Shown: positions 51,671-59,209 of the stretch, in pieces | Numbering within the stretch: position 1 is the stretch's first letter | Layout of the letters: each line of letters opens with the position of its first letter | Assembly: GCA_035341015.1 (NCBI GenBank) | Contig: DAOQUL010000015.1 | Coordinates: forward strand, 1 to 64,000 | Source of the DNA: JAKQIM01 sp029557965 | Lineage (GTDB): Bacteria > Chloroflexota > Anaerolineae > Anaerolineales > UBA4823 | Reading direction: 5' to 3' | Length of the DNA: 64,000 bases | Notes under the pieces: model-generated | The model's database searches: none | What the model saw: only the letters and a program-made list of their open reading frames with translations | What the model was told of the DNA's origin: nothing | Position numbers and translations under genes: made by a program

Positions 51671-54106
51671 CTAGGGCTCCACTTCTAGTGTGAAATCACA
51701 CACGTTGAAATCGATCCACTGTAAGTTGGGGTTTGAAATAGAGAGTTGGATGGCACCACTGGGACTGACATATCGTTCTGGGTTTTCGATCTGGTGGCTG
51801 CCCCAGCCCGGGTCAGAAAGATCAACCCATTGTTCGGTCGTGTAATCCCATAACTGGAATTCAGCCTCAGTGGGGCTGCCAGTGGTGCCAGAAGGGCTCC
51901 CCAGGTTGATTATCAGCGAACGGACACGGCTGTAATGGACCGGCATACTGAGGGCGTATTGGATGCTGGATGAATAGCCCTGATACAGATAGCCGTTATA
52001 AGGGTTCGCCTGTCCAGTGTCTGTATTGCCCAGCGGGCGCCAGGTGAACATCCCTGGCGAAAGGCGCAAGGTATCGCCGGCGAGATCGAGACGCGGCATC
52101 AACGAAACCAGGTATAACGTTGTATCGCTGGTACGGACGGAACGGTTGACAATGCCCACCTCGAGCGGCGATTTGTCGTTCCAGCCGCTCAAGTAAATGC
52201 CGCCTCCGCGCCCATTCGTGTCGCTGTAAGTGCTCAGTACGGCACTGGTCAAGAGATATCGTTGATATGCTGAATAATCATCGTAATACGAGCTCGTTCC
52301 CACGATATCGGTCAGCGTATCGTCATATCCATAATACGAGTAATACGGTGTGGTCGTATAAATACCCAGCGATGGCATGATCGTGGCCAAGGTCGGCGCC
52401 CCCACCAGTTGTGATTTCACCAGCGGTAAATTGACTTCGTAACTGTCCCCTGGCCCAAATTCGCCAATCGCCAGGCTGCCGCCCGGGTACATGAGCACGG
52501 CGTCTTTGAGTTCCAGGTCACTATGGTTGGTGATGATGCCGTTTAGCACCACACCGTGCTCATCGATGGTCAATGCCAGGCCATTGGCGAAGGCCGGGGC
52601 CGGGATGCTGCCCTCCATCATGAGCGCCCTGATCCCGCCCACGTCAATGCGAAAATCAGGCATCAGGATCTGTTGTTCGCTTTGCAGAAACGTGCCGCTG
52701 CGGTCGGCCATGGTGTAGCTGGATGGTATGGATGAAGCCAGGTATTGGCCGTTGATCCTGGCCTCGTAAGTCCCCCGGCGGGGAGAATAAACCCCCGCCA
52801 GCCCGTGCACAATGGCCTGTGGGGCGTCTGGCCAAACTTGTACCACCGCCATCTGGTTGATCACCGGCTGGTTGCCGCGCGACAGGCTGCCGATCAAGAA
52901 AGCCAGCCCGCTGAAGAACACGACCAGAACGGGAATGCTGACCCAGGCCAGTTCAGCCCGTTTCAAGTAACGCAGCACCAGGTAATTGATCGGCCCCAGC
53001 ACCAGCACATACACACCCAAGAAACAGCAGATCAAGACCAGCGAAGGTAATGCCAGGCCCGGTAAACTGTTGGAGGCTTCCTCAGCCGTTGACCAGTTGA
53101 TAAAACCGTTGGCCCAGCCGGGTTGATCGGGCATCGCCGAAAACAGGTCCTGGTAAAAGGAGCTCATTCCATCCCAGTTTTTGAGCGGCTTCAGCCCAGG
53201 GTCTGCCGACAGGTAAATAACCTGTCCCTGGCCAAGCAGGCGTCGGACTACCAAAGGCAGGCCATCTTGCGCAACCAAGACCTCAGCCTGGGCAGTCAAT
53301 GAACCGCTAGCCGCCACGATCTGGCCGGCATCCTCCATCGGTTCAACGCTATAAGCTTGCAGTGCCCCCAGGCCTGACAGATTCTGTGTGCCGGTGGGGA
53401 TCAGCGGTAGCAGGTCAGAAAGCCCCGCTGCCGTCTTTTGCCAGCCGGGCCCGCCCGCCACCAACAATTGGCCTCCGTTGGCAACCCAGGCTGCCAGGGC
53501 CTGGCGTTGGTTGGTGCTCAGGGTGCCGCTGTCTACATCAGCAATCACCAGCACGTCCAGGGCTTGCCAGGCCTGGACGCGATCGGGTAGGTTGGCAACC
53601 GCAAGTTCGGCCACAGTGGCAGCCCCTTGGCTGGGGTCAAGCTCAGAGAGCACGTTATAGGGCGATGTGCTGGATGCAACCACGCCAAATAACAGGTCGT
53701 TTGCTGTCAGGCTGGTAAGGGGAGCAATCGCCGATGCAAGCTGGTCCTTGCCCGACATGAGCGTGATCGTCAATTGGGTGAGGTAGCCATCTGGGTAAAC
53801 GTGCAAGAACACTTCTTTGCGCGATTGTGAAGGCAGTTCGACCGGATAAGCATAAGTGATGCGGTTACCGGCCATCGCTTCGATGCTGGTCTCCACCTGC
53901 GCATCGACGCTTGGCCCATTGTTCTCGATGACCACCCGGATCGGGATCCAGCAGCCTTCTTTATAATTGCCATCGAAGCCTGCTTCAACGGTCATGGTGA
54001 TGCCGGGTTGTTGGCTGGCCTGGGCCGGCTGGGCTTCAACCAGCAGACTGACGATGATGAGCAAAATCAAAAGAAAAGGCCAGGGTTTGATAAGACGTTT
54101 TTTCAT
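51671..54106 (-). CDS. Exported membrane protein with class I glutamine amidotransferase-like region
   Basis: 811 residues, SD TGAGG. Signal peptide about 1-30 (FLLILLIIVSLLVEA). An Ig-like segment follows, then about 130-330 a Rossmann-like region (DVLVIADVDSGTLSTNQRQALAAWVANGGQLLVAGG in part) of the GATase-like fold often seen in DUF4350/GldG-type partners of ABC transporters, without a clear catalytic Cys. Two membrane helices near 365-425 (LPSLVLICCFLGVYVLVLGP, WVSIPVLVVFFSGLAFLIG). The C-terminal 380 residues are outside, rich in Tyr, Ser and Gly, and end in beta strands. First gene of the six-gene operon. Confidence 0.8.
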   Translation of the reverse strand: MKKRLIKPWPFLLILLIIVSLLVEAQPAQASQQPGITMTVEAGFDGNYKEGCWIPIRVVIENNGPSVDAQVETSIEAMAGNRITYAYPVELPSQSRKEVFLHVYPDGYLTQLTITLMSGKDQLASAIAPLTSLTANDLLFGVVASSTSPYNVLSELDPSQGAATVAELAVANLPDRVQAWQALDVLVIADVDSGTLSTNQRQALAAWVANGGQLLVAGGPGWQKTAAGLSDLLPLIPTGTQNLSGLGALQAYSVEPMEDAGQIVAASGSLTAQAEVLVAQDGLPLVVRRLLGQGQVIYLSADPGLKPLKNWDGMSSFYQDLFSAMPDQPGWANGFINWSTAEEASNSLPGLALPSLVLICCFLGVYVLVLGPINYLVLRYLKRAELAWVSIPVLVVFFSGLAFLIGSLSRGNQPVINQMAVVQVWPDAPQAIVHGLAGVYSPRRGTYEARINGQYLASSIPSSYTMADRSGTFLQSEQQILMPDFRIDVGGIRALMMEGSIPAPAFANGLALTIDEHGVVLNGIITNHSDLELKDAVLMYPGGSLAIGEFGPGDSYEVNLPLVKSQLVGAPTLATIMPSLGIYTTTPYYSYYGYDDTLTDIVGTSSYYDDYSAYQRYLLTSAVLSTYSDTNGRGGGIYLSGWNDKSPLEVGIVNRSVRTSDTTLYLVSLMPRLDLAGDTLRLSPGMFTWRPLGNTDTGQANPYNGYLYQGYSSSIQYALSMPVHYSRVRSLIINLGSPSGTTGSPTEAEFQLWDYTTEQWVDLSDPGWGSHQIENPERYVSPSGAIQLSISNPNLQWIDFNVCDFTLEVEP

Positions 54107-54156
54107 GCAAGCCTCAGACGGTTGACCGTAGAAGGGTCAGCGATCAATTCCCTTAA

Positions 54157-55419
54157 TCATACCCGATTTTCTGAACCATTGGCCGAACAACTTTTGAGTG
54201 CCTCCTGTTTGCGCAGCAGGCGTTCTTGGCGGTGCAAAAACTCGGGCTGGTTCTGTAGGCGCTCGAGACGGCCCGTTCCGGGCCCGTCCAGGTGCGCCAG
54301 TGCCGCATTGGTCCAATGCAAAGCCTGGCCCAGGTCGCGGGCATGGTGTTCGTAATACTTGGCCAATTCTTCAAAGGCGAATAGCTGCCCCTCTTGCGCC
54401 GCGCGCTCCCATAATGGAAGGGCCAGCGGAAAATGCCCCTGGCGTTTGTGCAGCAGGGCCAGGCGTTCTAGTGTATCGTTAAGAAGTTCTTGGGGCAGGT
54501 CGCCCTGCAAGCTGCGTTCGTACAATTGCACTGCTTCATCAGGGTGCCCCAAGGCCTCGTTCAGGCGGGCAATGGCGGCCTGCTCGATACAATGAACCGC
54601 CTGGAAATCGAACGGCGCCTCAAGCATTTGCGCTGTATGGTTCAGCAGGGCCGCCATCGATAGCACGTCCATGGCGTTGTGATAGAAGACGCGCTTCATG
54701 GGCCGGGCATCGCCATCGCGCAGGTAATCGAAATACATTTGCGGGATCATCCACCCGGGGATCTCTTCGTCTGAGCGTTCCGTGCCTAGGATCTGCGCTT
54801 CAAGGCTCGATAGGGTGCGGCTGGGCAGGCGGTCGCGCCATAGTCGGCGTGCTAAATGCAAGAGGTCCACGTGCGCCAGGCTGCGAAAGGGGGACTGCCA
54901 CCCTTGCATGGTATACCGGGCATTGAGCAGCGGGATATCGAAGGATTTCCCGTTGAAGGTGACCATGGCCTGGCACGGGGCTATGAATTCTTCCACTGCC
55001 AGCAAAAGGGCGCTTTCTTCGAGCGGGTCGCGCAAGAAGAACTGGGCCAGGGAAAACCCCGACTCCGAGAATTTTCCAATCCCAACCAAGAATGCATACG
55101 TGCCGCTGCCGCCTGCCAGCCCAGAGGTTTCGGTATCCAAGAAAGCAAATGCCTGGTGCGGCAATTGAGCTACCTGTGCTTCCCCAGACCATTCGGCAAT
55201 GGTGTCGAGCGCAGTTTTGGGCTGCAGGCCATACCGCCCATGTTGGTAGCCATCGTCATACGCTGTCTCAACAATGTAGGCGGCTCCATCGGGCGTCGGC
55301 GCAAAACGACCTGGCATCACCTCTTCAATTGGGTGGGCCTGGCTTTTCTTAGGCGGGGGTAAATCCTGGGCGCCAGTTTTTACGCCTAAGGATTTGAGAC
55401 GTTCGGCAAGGGTTGGCAT
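54157..55419 (-). CDS. RNase H-like exonuclease domain (YprB-type) with TPR region
   Basis: 420 residues. The central domain, about 85-260, has the DEDDh pattern: FLDTETSGLAGG (D, E), FNGKSFDIPLL (D), HNAMDVLSM (H, D). This is the ribonuclease H-like YprB family, related to DnaQ exonucleases and found widely but uncharacterised. The C-terminal part, 280-400, contains TPR-like helices (EALGHPDEAVQLYERSLQGD, LALLHKRQGHFPLALPLWERA in part). It would cut single-stranded nucleic acid from the 3' end. It stands alone, with divergent transcription from the SDR gene at 55567. Confidence 0.82.
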   Translation of the reverse strand: MPTLAERLKSLGVKTGAQDLPPPKKSQAHPIEEVMPGRFAPTPDGAAYIVETAYDDGYQHGRYGLQPKTALDTIAEWSGEAQVAQLPHQAFAFLDTETSGLAGGSGTYAFLVGIGKFSESGFSLAQFFLRDPLEESALLLAVEEFIAPCQAMVTFNGKSFDIPLLNARYTMQGWQSPFRSLAHVDLLHLARRLWRDRLPSRTLSSLEAQILGTERSDEEIPGWMIPQMYFDYLRDGDARPMKRVFYHNAMDVLSMAALLNHTAQMLEAPFDFQAVHCIEQAAIARLNEALGHPDEAVQLYERSLQGDLPQELLNDTLERLALLHKRQGHFPLALPLWERAAQEGQLFAFEELAKYYEHHARDLGQALHWTNAALAHLDGPGTGRLERLQNQPEFLHRQERLLRKQEALKSCSANGSENRV

Positions 55420-55566
55420 GTTTATCGGTTAGGGCCTGAGGCAAAGCCCAGGCAATTGACTGCAATCATAACCCGAAAGTTCCAATTTTGGGGTTCTTTT
55501 TGGAGAAATTTGATATATTGGTTTTGTAGTTTTGTGTCATAATTGGGTGCATTCTGAGGAGCGTGC

Positions 55567-56412
55567 ATGCGTATTAAGGCAAGTGTAGAACCGGGCAGGT
55601 TGGCGTTGGTTACGGGCGGCTCCAGCGGGATTGGGCTGGCAGTGGCCCGGCTATTGGCTGAGCGCGGGATGGACGTGTGGCTTTTGGCGCGCCGGGCGGA
55701 ACTGCTGCAATCCGCGCTGGCAGACCTGGCCTCTCTCCGGCAGTCGCCAGGCCAGCGTTTTGACGCCCTCTCGGTGGATGTGACCGATGCTACACAAACG
55801 GCTGCTGCCGTGGCAAAGATTGAGAAGATCGGCATACCCGACCTGGTGATTAATTGTGCCGGGGTGGCCCGCCCGGGTTATGTGCAAGAGCTTGAGTTGG
55901 ATGTCTTCCGCCAGATGATGGAGGTGAATTACTTCGGCACACTGCACACCGTCAAGGCTGTCTTACCGGGGATGCTGATGCGTGGCTCGGGTTACCTGGT
56001 CAATATAGCCTCTTTGGCTGGGTTGGTGGGCGTTTTTGGGTATACGGCCTATGGCGCTTCAAAGTTTGCGGTGCGCGGCTTCAGCGATGCCCTGCGTGCA
56101 GAATTGAAACTGCACGGGATTGGAGTTTCGCTCGCATATCCTGCGGATACCGATACCCCTCAATTGGCCTATGAGAATCAGTTCAAGCCTCCTGAAACAA
56201 AGGCCGTTTCTGGGGGCAGCGGTTTGATGACCACAGAAGCGTTTGCCAAGATACTTTTGCGCGGCATTACCCGCGGCCAGTACATGATCTTGCCCAACTT
56301 CGAAGGCAAGCTGCTCTATTGGTTGAGCGGCATATTTGATTTATACCAGGATCAAATTGTAGCCGGCGTTCACCGCAAAAAGGCGCTCGAACAGACTGAA
56401 AGGAAACGATAA
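55567..56412 (+). CDS. Short-chain dehydrogenase, 3-ketodihydrosphingosine-reductase-like
   Basis: 281 residues, SD GAGGAG. Classical SDR: TGGSSGIG (NADPH loop), NCAGVARPG (NAG), IASLAG (catalytic Ser), YGASKFA (YxxxK). LAYPADTDTPQLAYE and KPPETKAVSG match the eukaryotic and bacterial ketosphinganine reductase pattern PPDTDTPxxxxEN. The C-terminus has a hydrophobic helix (LLYWLSGIFDLY). It would reduce 3-ketosphinganine to sphinganine with NADPH. The next gene, 2 bases downstream, encodes the enzyme that would make its substrate. Fatty-acid or other SDR roles cannot be excluded. Confidence 0.82.
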   Translation: MRIKASVEPGRLALVTGGSSGIGLAVARLLAERGMDVWLLARRAELLQSALADLASLRQSPGQRFDALSVDVTDATQTAAAVAKIEKIGIPDLVINCAGVARPGYVQELELDVFRQMMEVNYFGTLHTVKAVLPGMLMRGSGYLVNIASLAGLVGVFGYTAYGASKFAVRGFSDALRAELKLHGIGVSLAYPADTDTPQLAYENQFKPPETKAVSGGSGLMTTEAFAKILLRGITRGQYMILPNFEGKLLYWLSGIFDLYQDQIVAGVHRKKALEQTERKR

Positions 56413-56414
56413 CC

Positions 56415-57595
56415 ATGGATCTCTTTGAAAAATGCACCAGTTACACCTATGCTAAAGAAGTGATGGCGACCGGGCTTTATCCTTATTTCATCGCAATGAG
56501 TGGTAATGAAGGCAGCGAGGCGATCTACCAGGGCCGCCGGCTCATTATGTGCGGTTCAAACAACTACCTTGGCTTGACCGTCCATCCAAAAGTCAGGCAG
56601 GCTGCGCTCGATGCGATTGAACGTTACGGCACAAGCTGTACCGGCTCGCGTTTTTTGAATGGTACGCTTGAGATGCATGAAGAGCTCGAGCGCCAGCTTG
56701 CAGACTGGGTCAAGAAGCCCGCCGCGCTGGTGTTCTCAACCGGCATGCAGGCCAACCTGGGCACGATCAGCGCACTGATTGGGCGGCGCGACGTGGTGAT
56801 CTTGGACCGCGATGATCATGCCAGCATTGTGGATGGCGCACGGTTGGGGTGGGGGCAGGTTAAGCGGTTTCGACACAACGATGTAAAGGACTTGGAGCGC
56901 GTGCTCGAAAAGCTGCCCGATGATGTTGGAAAATTGGTGGTGGTAGATGGCTTGTTCAGCATGGAGGGCGATATTGCGCCCTTGCCCGAGATTGTGCCGA
57001 TCTGCAAACATTATGGCGCTCGGCTGATGGTAGATGACGCCCATGCATTGGGCATCTTGGGAGGGGGCGCGGTACCGCCACGCACTTTAGCCTGGAGGAT
57101 GATGTTGACCTGGTAATGGGTACTTTCAGCAAGTCGCTGGCTTCGCTGGGCGGTTTTATCGCCGGGGATGAAGATGTGATCCACTACATTAAACACCATG
57201 CCCGGGCTTTGATTTTTAGCGCCAGCATTCCTCCCGCCAACGCCGCGGCTGCCCTGGCGGCCCTGCAGGTCATGCGGGATGAACCAGAGCGCGTGCGGCG
57301 CGTGAATGAGATCGGCGATTTCATGCGCCAGGGTTACCATGACCTGGGTTTTGACACCGGAAAGTCTGTCACGCCGGTTGTGCCGATCATCATTGGCGAT
57401 GATATGCGGGCGGCCTTGATCTGGAAGACCCTGTTTGACAGCGGTGTTTATGTGAATATGGTCGTTTCGCCGGCTGTGCCAGAAGGTCACCAACTGCTTC
57501 GTACCAGTTACATGGCAATCCATACCGATGAACAACTGCATAAAGTGTTAGCGACTTTTGAGCAGGTTGGCAAACAGTTGGGCCTGATTGGGTAG
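56415..57595 (+). CDS. Serine-palmitoyltransferase-like alpha-oxoamine synthase, frameshifted
   Basis: About 393 residues if a single-base gap near 57068 is repaired; as written the first frame stops at 57114-57116 and the second runs 57116-57595. PLP fold type I enzyme: SNNYLGLTVHPKV, TSCTGSRFLNGTLEMHEELE, DDAHALGILG, and the PLP Lys in GTFSKSLASLGGF, a form I associate with Bacteroides-type serine palmitoyltransferases (compare GTLGK in BioF/Kbl). It would condense serine with palmitoyl-CoA to 3-ketosphinganine. After GGGC (57063-57068), adding one C restores GRGTATHFSLEDDVDLVMG exactly. The downstream frame is fully conserved, so a sequencing or assembly error is more likely than a true pseudogene. 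Confidence 0.82.
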
Positions 57596-57621
57596 CTTCG
57601 CCCAGTATCTAGTTGTTTCAT

Positions 57622-58557
57622 CTAATGTGCCTGGAAATAACCCTCGATCGCGGGAGCGATCGAGGGCAGGTCGCGCCCGCGCGGGCCAAACTGCTTTCGC
57701 AGAGCTGGCGAACCTGCTAACAGCAAGGGCACCGGGTTGGTGGTGTGGCGGCGAGTGCTCAAATCTTCCAAATTGCCGTGGTCAGACGTAAGTATGATCA
57801 AGCCCTTATCGTCCTGCCATGCCGGCAGCAGCCCGCCCAGTACGCGGTCAAATGTTTCTAGCAGGGCGCAGGCTTCTGGCATATTCTGGTGATGTCCTGC
57901 AATATCGCTCAGCCAAAACTCAAAGATTGCGAAATCATGCTGGCGGGCCAGCTCGGCCAGGCGTTCTCCGGCCTTTTCTGGAGCGATGACCGGGGTATCG
58001 TGCAGCCCCAGGTGATCGCGCCAACCCTGGCCGGTGAAATCGGCTGAGAGTGCCTGGCCGCAATAGAGATCCTCTTGGGTCTTCAGGTTCAGCCCGGCTT
58101 GGAGCGCGGCCATGGCGATGGCGCCCGGCAGGCGGCGGCCAGAAGCGAGACCGTGAAAATAGCCTGGCGGAAAGGCGTTCAGCATTCCCACCTTTAACCC
58201 AGCCTCCAATAGTGTAGAAAAGAGATTTCCACCCTTTAATATCTCGGCAACTTCCGGGTTTGGCTTGGGGCCGTCGTGATATCCCAGCCTGGCAGGCACG
58301 TTGGTTCCGGTTAACAGCGCCGCCTGGCCGGTGGCTGATTGGGGTAGCCCTTCTACGCCCAGGCAGGCGTCCAAGGCGATCAGGCTGGCACGCCCGGTTT
58401 CTACAACCGGGCGGTCAGAACCATTGTTACCAGCCAACATGCGTTGGCCCCCCAGCAGGGCGTGCAGATTAGGTAAGGATGCCTGGGCAAAGGGATTGAC
58501 TGCCGGGTCATCTGTGCCCAACCCGACCCCATCTACGAATATGAAAAGCAGGCTCAT
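57622..58557 (-). CDS. Metalloenzyme of the phosphopentomutase/alkaline phosphatase superfamily
   Basis: About 311 residues from ATG 58557 (MSLLFIFVDGVGLG). Upstream in-frame ATG at 58611 lies inside the preceding gene and is not used. Motifs: FVDGVGLGTDDP (metal Asp), a TGQAALLTGTNVP segment with the catalytic Thr of the superfamily, GYHDGPKPN, and LTSDHGNLEDLSTRRHT (DHGN...H metal site). Related to phosphopentomutase and cofactor-independent phosphoglycerate mutase, but about one-third shorter than the latter. The gene follows the 176-residue membrane protein by 10 bases. Substrate not identified. Confidence 0.8.
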   Translation of the reverse strand: MSLLFIFVDGVGLGTDDPAVNPFAQASLPNLHALLGGQRMLAGNNGSDRPVVETGRASLIALDACLGVEGLPQSATGQAALLTGTNVPARLGYHDGPKPNPEVAEILKGGNLFSTLLEAGLKVGMLNAFPPGYFHGLASGRRLPGAIAMAALQAGLNLKTQEDLYCGQALSADFTGQGWRDHLGLHDTPVIAPEKAGERLAELARQHDFAIFEFWLSDIAGHHQNMPEACALLETFDRVLGGLLPAWQDDKGLIILTSDHGNLEDLSTRRHTTNPVPLLLAGSPALRKQFGPRGRDLPSIAPAIEGYFQAH

Positions 58558-58567
58558 GAGCGAAGGA

Positions 58568-59098
58568 TCAATTGTGGTTGAACATGCTCGCCAGGATGCC
58601 ACCCAGGGCACCTAAAGCCGCTGCCAGGAGGGCATTGAAACAGCCGCCGAGTAACCCCCTGGATGAACTGGAAACAGCGTTGATCGCCATAAATGGCAAG
58701 CCGTTTATATCGCCCGGCGCGCCTGTTCCTCGCATGATGACGCTGCTGAAGATGATCGACGTCATGACGCTGAACAAACCAGCGATCCATGCGGCGGTGC
58801 CGGCTGATGCAGCCCCGCCGATAGCCCCGTCTTGGGTGGATAGACTGCCCTCTCTGCGGTGTAAGAAGGCATACAGCAGCCCGCTGCCGATGTGCACGAT
58901 GATGCCTCCGACGATCCCAACACAGCTTAACGAGACACTTCCTCCAACGATAGCTGGCAAGTACTCTTCGCCCATCAGGTCGGCATTTTCCAACAACGAC
59001 CGCAAAGCCACGGCCGAGATGACCATAACCACCGCCTGGTAAAGGCATTGGATGGCTGCGCTGGCAGCCGATGCGATGAAGTAGGGTAGGGTTTTCAT
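58568..59098 (-). CDS. Small unassigned membrane protein
   Basis: 176 residues with four hydrophobic helices (LYQAVVMVISAVALRSLL, LSCVGIVGGIIVHIGSGLLYAFL, IGGAASAGTAAWIAGLF, CFNALLAAALGALGGILASMF). Small-residue-rich, Gly/Ala motifs; polar loop HRREGSLSTQDGA. Leaderless start: TACAAT lies 6 bases before the ATG. It overlaps neither neighbour and seems to be cotranscribed with the metalloenzyme gene. I recognise no family. Confidence 0.6.
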   Translation of the reverse strand: MKTLPYFIASAASAAIQCLYQAVVMVISAVALRSLLENADLMGEEYLPAIVGGSVSLSCVGIVGGIIVHIGSGLLYAFLHRREGSLSTQDGAIGGAASAGTAAWIAGLFSVMTSIIFSSVIMRGTGAPGDINGLPFMAINAVSSSSRGLLGGCFNALLAAALGALGGILASMFNHN

Positions 59099-59104
59099 CT
59101 TTTA

Positions 59105-59110
59105 ATTGTA
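59105..59110 (-). promoter_or_regulatory. -10 (TACAAT) of a leaderless promoter
   Basis: TACAAT on the minus strand, 6 bases from the ATG at 59098. Adjacent to the divergent EF-G promoter. Confidence 0.5.
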
Positions 59111-59139
59111 CTCGAATCGCTTCTGAAAACAGAATGGAT

Positions 59140-59168
59140 TTGACAAGTTGGCAGACATACTTTAGAAT
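59140..59168 (+). promoter_or_regulatory. Sigma-70-type promoter TTGACA-N17-TAGAAT
   Basis: -35 TTGACA 59140-59145, 17-base spacer, -10 TAGAAT 59163-59168. Predicted start near 59175, giving a 35-base leader with an SD. Confidence 0.8.
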
Positions 59169-59209
59169 CAAGTTTTGTCTGACTTAATATACCTTAGGAA
59201 GGGTTCCTG

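Noticed and set aside
57641..57666. Perfect 11-bp hairpin with GGGA loop
   Set aside because: It lies in the coding 3' end of the minus-strand metalloenzyme gene, with no T tract. It could still act on the SPT-like transcript, but I cannot support a terminator.
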